Source: Amoeboaphelidium occidentale (taxonomy: Eukaryota; Aphelidiomycota; Aphelidea). From it: a stretch of 64,000 nucleotides of DNA. Where the stretch lies: positions 62,001-126,000 of the forward strand of contig JALGPX010000001.1 of assembly GCA_023515795.1 (NCBI GenBank), written 5' to 3'. A model generated the notes under the pieces. That model worked only from the letters and a program-made list of their open reading frames with translations, had not been told where the DNA came from and did not search any database. This document shows, piece by piece, positions 29,286 through 38,430 of this stretch; positions within the stretch are counted from its first letter, which is position 1; every line of letters starts with the position of its first letter. The position numbers and the translations under genes are program-made.

Positions 29286-29623
29286 CGTTTCGGAGAAGAG
29301 AGCGAAGTTTTGAAACTCACAGAGCGTCCCTTAAAACTTTCGCGCATAGAAAACGTTATAGGAAATTTTATAATTTAGCTTAATCGTAACAGGGATTGAA
29401 GTGATCGCTCGGAATCCAGCATGATCATTGCTCTAACTCGTTCAGAACAACATTTAATTCATATCATACTTTAAATAAAAGGATCGCACAACTACCCCGT
29501 CGCAACCCTTAACGAAAGTATGACCACAGTGACACAGCCGAGACCCTTCTCAATGCTTGCCCCTTCGATTCGTCAACTTTTCTTGTTTGCAATCAAATTC
29601 TTTTGCGCTGAAAATCGTGCGGA
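29286..29623. promoter_or_regulatory. Divergent intergenic region between MSH6 and TIM23
   Basis: The 338 bp between the two ATGs are AT-rich, with no TATA/CCAAT pair that I can point to. I see no open frame with coding character and no structured RNA. Confidence 0.3.
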
Positions 29624-30463
29624 ATGTTCTTCAATAGAAATAGACAACAACAGCACAGGCCACCAAATGCCGCAGATGAGAATGCTCTAATGGAGGCATA
29701 TGAAGACAGGGCGTATGGTGCAACTGCTCCAGGTGCTGACGATGATATCATGATATCAGACGACTCTCATGGCGCAGAAATCGACTATGACGCGCAAAGC
29801 TCTCCTTATACTGTTAATAATATGCTAAAGGGTATTCAGTCTGATAAGAAACTGTCAATTGGCGGTCAGTTGGCTGGAGCAGAGTATCTCTTTCGCGATG
29901 AGGAAAAGAGAAAAGGAAAGACTGGATGGAATGAGAAGTTGGTGTACAATACAGGAACATTGTATGGATTAGGTATCTTATTTTATTAGTGTGTGTTCTA
30001 ATACTTGGTTAGGTTTGGCTAGCGGTGGTGCATGGGGATTATACGAAGGCTTGAAGGCTCCACAAGGAAACACTTTTAAATTACGACTCAACTCTGTTCT
30101 CAATTCCATGACCAGAAGAGGTCCTTTGGTTGGTAACTCTGCCGGAATTCTGTCGCTGTTTTATACGACTTTTGATCATTTCATTGGTCGTGCTCGTGGT
30201 GGTACTGACGATTTACTAAACAATGTCGCAGCAGGTGCATTAAGTGGAGCTGTATTCAAGTGTACCTGTAAGTTTTATTAGTAGTTGTCAACTTATCCTT
30301 GTTTATAGCTGGATTGCCTGCTGCTGGTAAGGCTGCTTTGGTGTTTGGTTCATTATCTGGTGTGTTGAATGGTGCGATTTCCTTGTACACAGGATCAAGT
30401 AGAGGTTCAGTCTATGCTTCATCCAGAGATTCTAATACGAGCAACAATAGTATCTACGCATGA
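29624..30463 (+). CDS. TIM23: Mitochondrial import inner membrane translocase subunit Tim23
   Basis: Tim23 forms the presequence translocase channel of the inner mitochondrial membrane. I join 29624-29972, 30013-30267 and 30309-30463 across introns of 40 and 41 nt to give 252 residues. The first 110 residues are hydrophilic (intermembrane-space domain, with LSIGGQLAGAEYLFRDEEKRKGKTG). The C-terminal half has four hydrophobic segments of the Tim17/22/23 (PRAT) family. The splices restore TGTLYGLG|LASGGAWGLYEG, and the later segments include RGPLVGNSAGILSLFYTTFD and LNNVAAGALSGAVFKC. The C-terminus after the last helix is Ser/Asn-rich and slightly long. Confidence 0.92.
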
Positions 30464-30569
30464 TTTTGAAGAGTGAGAGATAATAAACGATAAAATTAGT
30501 TTATGTTGAAATGATTTATAACTGTATATTTAACAATACGCTACGTTACGATAGTTTTTACGAGGCGTC

Positions 30570-31640
30570 TCATTCACCCATAATGTCACTGAATTGTTGA
30601 TAATCACTAGCGTTTGAAACAAATAGTCGTTGCTTAAATGCTTCACGCGCTTCAGAGGTACTCATGGAAACAGTTCCAGTTGAACTAGGAGCCAACACAA
30701 GCAAATCAACCAAGAAACCACAAGCGAATGCGATAAGCAATGGTGAAACAACAGGAACAAAGTACTTTTTCACAATTGCAGTATACTCATCAATCTTATC
30801 GTTGCCAATATCCCATGCCTCTTCCTCGTGCGTAAAGTATGACTTGTAGTGTACATCAATAGCTGCAGAATTGGATGAAGGTGAAGTTGATCTTGCTCGT
30901 TTTGAGCCTTTTGGGTTGTTTGTTTGGGCAAAGGACGCACTTCCAGTGTTGCTGTTGTGTCCCATTGAACCAAGAAATGGCCAGAATGCGGCTGTTCCAT
31001 TTGATGAGCTTTTCTGTGCCATTCTTTGAGCATTCCGTTTCTTTGCGCGAAGTTTGATCAGGTGAGCTTGTGATGTACCAAGAACAATAACAGTTTTTCC
31101 GCCAACCCTTTCGTTACCAGAAGTATATGGGCTATTATCTGTAGATTTCATAGAAACTTCCCTGGAATTACCTTCGATTCCAACAGATGGTAATGTTTGA
31201 TGTTCTGATTCCTGTTTCGAAACTGGAGTGTCCTTCTTTGGCCCAGGCAACAACTTCAACGCACCCTGAGGGATTTTTACTCCGATATAGTCAACCAGTG
31301 ACTCTCCTTCATCCGTAGAATACATGAAATCACTCGTATTGCTATCGTCAAATGTTGAAACGTAACTGGAAGTATCAGCGATTCCTTCCGCATTGTCCAT
31401 GTTTTCTGCCTCAGAATTCGCGATACACTCAAGGCTGATTTGTTTCAGTTCACCCAATTCCACTTCCTTAGCTTCAGTACCGGGTGGGGCAACAATAGCC
31501 TCTTGGTGATCATAATCTTGCGTGTGTCTAGTCAAGAGATATTAGCATGTAAAATCAATAGCTTACGATACAAACTCGGAATCAACCAATTCGTCTTGAT
31601 CTTTGTCCGTTACAACTTCTTTGCCTGTGGATTTATTCAT
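30570..31640 (-). CDS. Tail-region transmembrane protein of unknown function
   Basis: I join exon 1 (31567-31640) and exon 2 (30570-31527) across a 39-nt intron (GTAAGC...TTGACTAG) for 343 residues. Exon 1 gives MNKSTGKEVVTDKDQDEL. The first 260 residues are acidic, Ser-rich and low complexity, with one more conserved-looking patch (VDYIGVKIPQGALKLLPGPK). A basic stretch (LIKLRAKKRNAQRMAQK) is followed by a single hydrophobic segment near residue 285 (FVPVVSPLLIAFACGFLVDL) and about 45 further residues, so the protein is probably anchored by its C-terminal region. I do not recognise the family and infer no function. Confidence 0.6.
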
Positions 31641-31992
31641 AAATTTAGCCAGAAACATTCAAGTAAAGAAACTGCGATTTCTGGTGAGTTGGAGGTTTCG
31701 ACTGTATCAGCTGATCACGCTGCCTTCGTGCAACATAAACACTCACATGACGCCCAGCCACAATCAGCGAGGCACGGAATAATTACGATGTAAGGGCTAA
31801 GATAGAATTTGCAGGTAACAGGAAGGCAACGAAAATCTGAAGGCTATGTCGAGTTGTTTATGGTTGAAACCACAAAAGATAAAGAATGGAACATTTATTA
31901 AGTAAAACATCATGTGCTTCTACTTCCGCTCCTTATAACAACTAAAGAAAGTCTGATCTAAACTCAACCTTCACTAAGATTCAATTCGCGCG
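31641..31992. promoter_or_regulatory. Divergent intergenic region upstream of SEC15
   Basis: The 352 bp between the two start codons are moderately AT-rich. I see no coding frame, RNA gene or repeat. Confidence 0.3.
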
Positions 31993-34596
31993 ATGACAAG
32001 TTTGGCGGCTGAGGAAAACATTGACCAAAAACTTGCGACTCAGACTGCGCCTCAGCAACAGCAACAGCCTAGTGCAATAGAACATCAACAACTTATTCAA
32101 ATACTTCTTTCCGATACTTCGCTTGATGAACAGCTGGGATCTACGCTGAAAACATTCTGTCGTATTCAGAGGCAAGACGCTCTTATTGATCAACTGACTG
32201 TGATACTGCACAAGAAGGAACAGGAAATTGAGAAGCTTTGTAATTCGCACTATCAAGAATTTATTCATTCGGTCGATGAATTGCTTAAAGTTCGGTCTGA
32301 TGCTGAGACAGTTAAGCAAGATTTGCATCAGTTTGACCAGAATTATCAGAAAACAGGGCAGAATTTGTTGGGTTTGAAGCAGCAATTGAGTGCGCAAAGG
32401 AAGGCTTATATTAATGTGGAAACTGCATCGAATACTTTGAAGGCTTGTCTGTTCATTCTTGAATTGGCAAACAAGATCAACTTTTTAATTGAACAGAAAA
32501 AGTATTATAGTGCTCTAAAGACTTTGGAAGAGATGCAGAATTACCATTTGAATAGTTCCTTGTCTCAGTTTGAGTTTGTGAAACATGTTCAGGAATGTAT
32601 TCCTTCCGTGCAGAATTATGTAAAGAGTCAGGTATTAGCTCAATTGAAGGAATGGTTCGTCACGATCAGAGAACAGTCCCGAATAGTTGGTAAGATCGTT
32701 ATGAGTGAAACTAGTAAGCGGGAGACAAGAGATCCTCTGTTCAGCAATGCTGCTCGTGTCTCAACATCTTTGTTACCTAAACAGACTGGAGAAGGAACTT
32801 TGCCTGTTTCTATTTCACGAGAGAATTTATCTTGGGAGTCTCTGGAGGCAATTTTAAATGAAGATGATGAAATTGATGTTTTTCACAATAACGAAGTCAA
32901 TGTAGACTTCAGGCCATTGTATCAGTGCATTCATATTCACGACGTTCTTGGATTGAAAGGTGCATTGAAAGGAAATTACGATGAAAACAGAAGGCTTCAA
33001 GCTAACTTGATTCTGAAATCTAACTTTTCTTTGAGCGAGAAGGATGTGAGTGGCTTTGAAAATTACTTGAATGAAATTGTTGGGTTCTTTGCTGTTGAAC
33101 AGAATGTAGTTTCCACTACAGAAGGCTTCAGAAGCAAAGCTAGTTTGGATAGTTTGTGGGATATGGCTTCCAACAGATTGTACGATGTTATTTCCATCTC
33201 TCTGAAAGGCTGTGAGAACCCTGAGCATTTCTTGAAGATCAAGGATTTAATGACCAGATTTATCAAAACAATGGAAGAATACGGCTTTACTGTAAACCGT
33301 TTAATTGATCTTTTGATGGCATTCTTTGAGAGCTATTCTGATTTAAAAATTAGACAGGCTGCAGAGCGATGTGAGAAGTGTATCGAAAGTGATGATGGCA
33401 GTCAAGTTGAAGTGCACACAATGGAAAAGTACATGGAGGTTCTGAAGATTATGAAGTACAGGAGTTTGAAGAAGGACGAGTTGGCGAGCTCTGATATTGT
33501 TTTTCCTTATACATTTTCATTCTCTGACTCTTTTCTATCTTGTTGTACTGAAATTAAAGATTATATTAATGGCTTTTACAAGTTTGCAGAGGGATTTCAT
33601 CAACATTATGGCGAAATGGATGATATTCTGAAACACGGAGTTGAGACTTTGATTACAAAGAAGATTTGTGCGTCAATGGAAAAGAAACTACTGAAGACCT
33701 CGGTTCAACTTCCTGAAATTGTCAGGACTATCTTGAATCTCGAAGTTTATACAAGTTCCATAAGAGAAATCGAAAAATTGATTTCTCAAAAGAGACATGG
33801 CAATCGGGTTCTTTCTCCCAAGAATGTGAACTCGAAGGCTATTCAAGATAAGAAAATTACTGCATCTCTTGCTGCAGCGTGTCAAATAGCCTTTTCTTCT
33901 ACTAGAAAGAAAGCAGAGAATCGAATTTTTGATGTGGTCAACAGAAAGATTGATGATTTCACCGGTCTTGCTTCATATGATTTCTGTCCTATCGATGCTT
34001 CGACAAACCGCGCTGCTTCCCCTACAAAACTGGGTGCAAGAGGTGAACCCAGTCAGTATCTTTCTGAATTAGTTGGATTCTTGAAAATTGTATGGGAATC
34101 AACGCTAGGAGAATTACCGGAGAGCGTCAAATCGTTGGTTTACTTCGATGCAATCTATCATTTGGCTGCCAAGCTGCTAAGTTTGTTTATGGATCAGAAT
34201 GTCAAGAGGATTTCTCCTTACTTTGTTGAAAAGGTTTTCATGACGGATTATCAATTTTTGGAAGGATTTGTTCAGAGTCTTGGTGATCCTTCTTTACCAG
34301 ACAATTTGTTGGAACTAAAGCAAGCTACTGCTTTGATGCTTCCTCAAACTAATGTCGAAGAGTATCTTAATGCTGGCATAAGAAGTAAAAAATACTCCAG
34401 AGTCAGCAAACAGGTTTGTTTGCGTTTAATGGAAAAGGTTCGAGATAGCGGAGTGTGGTTTGAGAAGTCAATGTTTTCATCCCTGAGCTTTGCAGCTCCA
34501 TTTGTTAACGAAGACACCAGAGTTGACATTCCGGTAAAAAGAAAACAAATTGATCATGTTATTAAAACTCTTAAAGAGGAGACTGGCAAGAAATAG
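31993..34596 (+). CDS. SEC15: Exocyst complex subunit Sec15
   Basis: Sec15 is one of the eight exocyst subunits that tether secretory vesicles to the plasma membrane; it links the complex to the Rab Sec4/Rab11. The 867-residue intronless protein has the expected length. The N-terminus has a Gln-rich stretch, then the helical tether region (LIDQLTVILHKKEQEIEKL, YQEFIHSVDELLKVRSDAE). An uninterrupted all-helical Sec15 domain follows (for example YYSALKTLEEMQNYHL, FVKHVQECIPSVQNYVKSQV, ERIF-like IFDVVNRKIDDF). It ends LKEETGKK, 8 bp from the stop of the convergent gene. Confidence 0.9.
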   Translation: MTSLAAEENIDQKLATQTAPQQQQQPSAIEHQQLIQILLSDTSLDEQLGSTLKTFCRIQRQDALIDQLTVILHKKEQEIEKLCNSHYQEFIHSVDELLKVRSDAETVKQDLHQFDQNYQKTGQNLLGLKQQLSAQRKAYINVETASNTLKACLFILELANKINFLIEQKKYYSALKTLEEMQNYHLNSSLSQFEFVKHVQECIPSVQNYVKSQVLAQLKEWFVTIREQSRIVGKIVMSETSKRETRDPLFSNAARVSTSLLPKQTGEGTLPVSISRENLSWESLEAILNEDDEIDVFHNNEVNVDFRPLYQCIHIHDVLGLKGALKGNYDENRRLQANLILKSNFSLSEKDVSGFENYLNEIVGFFAVEQNVVSTTEGFRSKASLDSLWDMASNRLYDVISISLKGCENPEHFLKIKDLMTRFIKTMEEYGFTVNRLIDLLMAFFESYSDLKIRQAAERCEKCIESDDGSQVEVHTMEKYMEVLKIMKYRSLKKDELASSDIVFPYTFSFSDSFLSCCTEIKDYINGFYKFAEGFHQHYGEMDDILKHGVETLITKKICASMEKKLLKTSVQLPEIVRTILNLEVYTSSIREIEKLISQKRHGNRVLSPKNVNSKAIQDKKITASLAAACQIAFSSTRKKAENRIFDVVNRKIDDFTGLASYDFCPIDASTNRAASPTKLGARGEPSQYLSELVGFLKIVWESTLGELPESVKSLVYFDAIYHLAAKLLSLFMDQNVKRISPYFVEKVFMTDYQFLEGFVQSLGDPSLPDNLLELKQATALMLPQTNVEEYLNAGIRSKKYSRVSKQVCLRLMEKVRDSGVWFEKSMFSSLSFAAPFVNEDTRVDIPVKRKQIDHVIKTLKEETGKK

Positions 34597-34604
34597 AAAG
34601 TGAT

Positions 34605-35939
34605 TTAATGCACGTTGGACTTGATTTTGTCTGTGATATCCCCCCATATGAAGTTCCACGGTAAGTGAATGTAAGTCATTCGGCAAGTAAGACCTTCTTT
34701 CAAAGACCTCTCGCTTAAATCGACATCAGGAGTCCCAATAGTTTTTAAAGTATTAAAAAGCTGTGTGCCAAAGTTCTTCCAAGTATTCTTTTCCAGGTAT
34801 TCAACATCTTCTTCATTCTTCCCGTTTTTACCTGTGTTGGACGTGGCGTCAACCATCTCCCAGTCTTTAAGTGCAGACTGTGGAGGTGATATTGCTACTT
34901 GAGCATGACCTTTTCCTTGAGGACCCCTCATCATAATATACTCAGTATTCTCTTCTTCTTCGTCAAATCGGCTGCTGGCAGATCCTTTGAATATTTGCTT
35001 TCCTAACTTATGCAATGATAGCGCACTTCTGTTTCGACTCTTGGTTATGTATGTCTCAAGTAGTAATTTAAACGGAACAGCGCCTTGAAATAGATTAATT
35101 ATCAAATTATCCCCTGACAGAGGTGATTCTTGTATGGTCGACTGACCAATATCGCCTTCCATCGCATGAGACAAGTTGCTTGCTGGTTGCTGAACAATCA
35201 AACCGAGCTCAACGCATAAATACTGTCCTTCCTTAATGACCAAATCCTTAAATGTTTCTTCAAAATCATTCACATAGAAGTAAAGCACAGGATACGAGAA
35301 TTCTGCATCAGAACCTTTCTTGTCCATTCTCGCTTTGTGTGGCGAGCAAAACACCGTTTTCCTTACGGTTTGAACAGGCACCATAACCTTCTTATCATTA
35401 TTTGAGCCCTCCGGAGTCTCAAGGCTTTCCTCTGAGCTTCTTACGTCCGTGTCCTGAATAGATTTCCGTTCGCACACAGACACGGCCATTTCATATGAAA
35501 GTTGCGACAGTACGTTCAATATAAAAGTTTCCTTCCACGAGACCAAATCATCAAGTTGTGGTGTCTTATTGCCTGCCTTCCTTTTAACGAATACCGGCTC
35601 CAAGTCTTCATTGTGCTGATGAGGAAATCGAACAAAGAACAGTAAATCATCCTGGTGCTCTTTACCGCTCCTGTGCATTGAATGCTCCTGAATGAAATAC
35701 TCCACAAATAAGTCAACCCACTTCGGATCTTTCGTGTCCATTTGTAAAATGTTATTGGGACTTGCTTCAACGTGCTCGCCTTCCGGGCTTAAATTAGGCT
35801 GCGAATTCGACAGCTTCGATTCCGGTATTTTCGCCACAGTGGAGTATATCGGTGGCTCAGGAGAAGTGATTAAATCTCCTGAAGTTTCCTTTAATGGTTC
35901 CAGCAATGTTCTAACCAAATTATGCAAAACAGAATTCAT
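34605..35939 (-). CDS. DUF2045 / KIAA0930-like conserved protein
   Basis: The 444-residue intronless protein contains DPKWVDLFVEYFIQ, QDDLLFFVRFPH, VSWKETFILNVLSQLSYEMAVSVCERK, TVFCSPHKARMDKKG, YPVLYFYVNDFEETFKDLV and GQYLCVELGL. I associate this pattern with the KIAA0930 family (DUF2045), soluble proteins of unknown biochemical role. The assignment is from memory of the family pattern, not a search. A variable Ser/Glu-rich segment near residues 165-190 and an acidic tract near 335-395 separate the conserved blocks. There is no signal peptide or membrane helix. Confidence 0.6.
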   Translation of the reverse strand: MNSVLHNLVRTLLEPLKETSGDLITSPEPPIYSTVAKIPESKLSNSQPNLSPEGEHVEASPNNILQMDTKDPKWVDLFVEYFIQEHSMHRSGKEHQDDLLFFVRFPHQHNEDLEPVFVKRKAGNKTPQLDDLVSWKETFILNVLSQLSYEMAVSVCERKSIQDTDVRSSEESLETPEGSNNDKKVMVPVQTVRKTVFCSPHKARMDKKGSDAEFSYPVLYFYVNDFEETFKDLVIKEGQYLCVELGLIVQQPASNLSHAMEGDIGQSTIQESPLSGDNLIINLFQGAVPFKLLLETYITKSRNRSALSLHKLGKQIFKGSASSRFDEEEENTEYIMMRGPQGKGHAQVAISPPQSALKDWEMVDATSNTGKNGKNEEDVEYLEKNTWKNFGTQLFNTLKTIGTPDVDLSERSLKEGLTCRMTYIHLPWNFIWGDITDKIKSNVH

Positions 35940-36101
35940 GCAGCTTGTTTCAGTGATTGCGCAGAGTACCTGAGACCAGCGCGCAGTAGTCGCGTCCTCG
36001 TTTTATAGTTACCAGATACTTTTAAGCCAATTTAAGTGGCAAATATCCGCCCATCTGTTACGCCTGCGCCATGAAACTGTGATTTCGTAAACTGTGTCGT
36101 G

Positions 36102-37560
36102 ATGATTGTAAGCATATTTCTTGCGCTGCTTCTGGACATTCTGGCTTTCACAGTCATTCTACCTCTGTTTCCAAGACTTATGGATTACTATCAGTCAGAG
36201 TATGAGAAGGGCAATGTTGGATATGATGTGATATTGTTCAGTTTTAATCTGTTTAGGATCATTTCTATGGCTTAGCCATTCAAAGTATCGCAAAGTTCAG
36301 AGAATTAGTCGGTTCTAATGAGTCCAAGTTTGATATCGTTCTGGTTGGTGGGGCTCTTGGGTCTCTGTTTGCATTCTTACAGTTCCTTGCGTCACCAGTT
36401 ATTGGAAGGTTGAGTGATAAGTATGGTCGAAAGAGAACTTTGCTTTGGACAATGGTAACAATTCGTAGGCTGAATGATATTTTACTTTTCTTTTGAAGGT
36501 TGGGAATATCTTATCTGCGGGGTTCTGGATATTTTCGAAACGGTTTGGGTATTTTGTTCTAGCCAGGGTTATTGGAGGTTTGAGTGAAGGAAACGTCCAA
36601 ATCTCTGTGGCAATGATCACAGATCTCACGACACAAGAAACAAGATCTAAAGGCTTAGCATTAGTTGGAATAGCGTTTGCTTTGGGATTCACTTTTGGTC
36701 CATTCATCGGTGCTTATTTTGCTTCTGTGGATTTGGCAAAAGTGTTCCCTTCTCTTGCTTCAATGGCCAATATCAACAGTTTCTCTGCGGTTGCACTTCT
36801 TTGTACCGTTCTTCTTACTGTTGAGACTTTGTACATTATGCTGGCTATTCCTGAAACAATTGGGTTCAGAAGAAAGTCTGGCGATTATAATGATCCTGAA
36901 AAATCTCCTACAGAGGAACAATCTGTAGACAAGCAGAAGACTAAATCCTTTGTACCGCTTATGTTTGCTCATGCTGCGTACTTGTTCTTCTTTTCCGGAA
37001 TGGAATTTACTTTGACCTTTCTGACATTCTACAGATTCAACTTCTCCAATATGCAACAAGGAATGATGCTTGGTATTGTTGGTATACTTTCCAGTTTGTT
37101 TCAAGGTGGATATGTCAGAAGATATGCTTACAAAATTGGAGAGAAAAAATTGGCGCTTCAAGGCTTTGTTGCATGTTTTACTTGTGCGATTGCTTTAGGT
37201 ATTGTTGGCACGAAATATGATCCATTCTATTCACCAAATACTGTTTACAACTCTACAATGTGGGCTGCTGTTGTAGGCTTTGCGTTTGCCTCAGCATCTG
37301 TAGTCAATGGGTTAACTTCGCTTTACAGTGTTCTTAGCGATGATGGAAAAGAGAAGCAAGGCGAATCTATGGGATATTTCAGAAGCAGCGGACAATTAGG
37401 TAGAGCATTAGGTCCAATATTTGCATGCAGCATTTATTGGTCAGTAGGAAGTGTTACAAGTTATTTAATTTGTGGAGCTGGAATAGCTCTTGTCGGAATT
37501 GTTGTTTACATGTTTGTAGATGAAAGGAAACTTGTAGAGAAGACCTCGAAACAAAAGTAA
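36102..37560 (+). CDS. Major facilitator transporter, MFSD10/TETRAN-like
   Basis: I join 36102-36215, 36257-36454 and 36499-37560 across introns of 41 and 44 nt, giving 457 residues and about 12 membrane segments. The first intron has a weak GTTGGA donor, so its exact boundary is uncertain. The protein opens with LLLDILAFTVILPLFPRLMDYY. The MFS loop motif is GRLSDKYGRKRTLLW. Helix 4-5 reads ARVIGGLSEGNVQISVAMITD, then TRSKGLALVGIAFALGFTFGP. These match the MFSD10/TETRAN branch of MFS, organic-anion-type transporters. Substrate is unknown. It ends 51 bp from the convergent ribose-5-phosphate isomerase gene. Confidence 0.8.
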
Positions 37561-37611
37561 ACCCCACTAAAAGTATTTCAAGAATAGATTTAGTATCATT
37601 TATTGCAACGT

Positions 37612-38340
37612 TCATATCACTGTGAATGTTGAACCATCTGCTGAGCCAAAATAAACTTTGTGAGCCATTTGCACAAATAAACCAGTTTCAATATTTCCAG
37701 GTATCATAATCAGTTTCTCATTCAACTTAGCAGGATCTTCAATTACCCCAAAATCAGCGTCGATAATCATATTACCGTTATCACTTATACAAGGACCAGC
37801 TTTGCTTTTAGCCATTCTTATCGTTGGCTTTCCTCCAATTGCCACAATTTTGTTCATCACTGGTTTGTAAGCCATGGAAAGAACCTCTAGAGGCACGCCT
37901 TGCTTCCAATTCTGGCCCAATTGCTTTGATACTTTCCTGTGATCAGCAACAATGATCAATCGTTTAGAATTAAACGCCACAATCTTCTCTTGCGTATGAC
38001 ACCCTCCGCCTCCTTTAATACAATTTCTATCTGCGTCAACCTCATCAGCACCATCAATAGTAACATCAATTGAAGGGTATTGTTCTAAATCAGCTAAAGG
38101 CAATTTATGATCCAGAACAAGAGCCCTGGCCTGGAAAGAAGTTGGTATACACACAAAAGGCGCAGATATTTCGCCCTTCTTGAGATATTGAACCAGCCTT
38201 TCTACAGCGTAAACGATAGTCGAGCCAGAGCCGATTCCCAGTACGACAGTTTCCGTTCTCTTCTGTCGAAGCAATCCCATAAATTCCTCATCAACAGCAG
38301 CATAGGCCGCGACCTCCTTTGACTTTTCTAAAGTGTTCAT
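37612..38340 (-). CDS. RKI1: Ribose-5-phosphate isomerase (RpiA type)
   Basis: This cytosolic enzyme interconverts ribose 5-phosphate and ribulose 5-phosphate in the non-oxidative pentose phosphate pathway. The 242-residue intronless protein has the family motifs: GIGSGSTIVYAVERL (phosphate loop), CIPTSFQARALVLDHKLPLADLEQYPSIDVTIDGADEVD (catalytic Asp-containing loop; only key residues matter here), IKGGGGCHTQEKIVAF with the catalytic region, and DNGNMIIDADFG. Length and motif order are normal. Its start codon lies 90 bp from the start of the divergent RNA polymerase III gene. The C-terminus (YFGSADGSTFTVI) is typical. Confidence 0.95.
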   Translation of the reverse strand: MNTLEKSKEVAAYAAVDEEFMGLLRQKRTETVVLGIGSGSTIVYAVERLVQYLKKGEISAPFVCIPTSFQARALVLDHKLPLADLEQYPSIDVTIDGADEVDADRNCIKGGGGCHTQEKIVAFNSKRLIIVADHRKVSKQLGQNWKQGVPLEVLSMAYKPVMNKIVAIGGKPTIRMAKSKAGPCISDNGNMIIDADFGVIEDPAKLNEKLIMIPGNIETGLFVQMAHKVYFGSADGSTFTVI

Positions 38341-38430
38341 AACTCCTCTATAAGTTTAGTTAAGGCTGTTGCAAAACAAAGCGCTTCTCTAATCCACTTT
38401 GAACAGAAAATTTCTGGTCGTTGATCTTTG

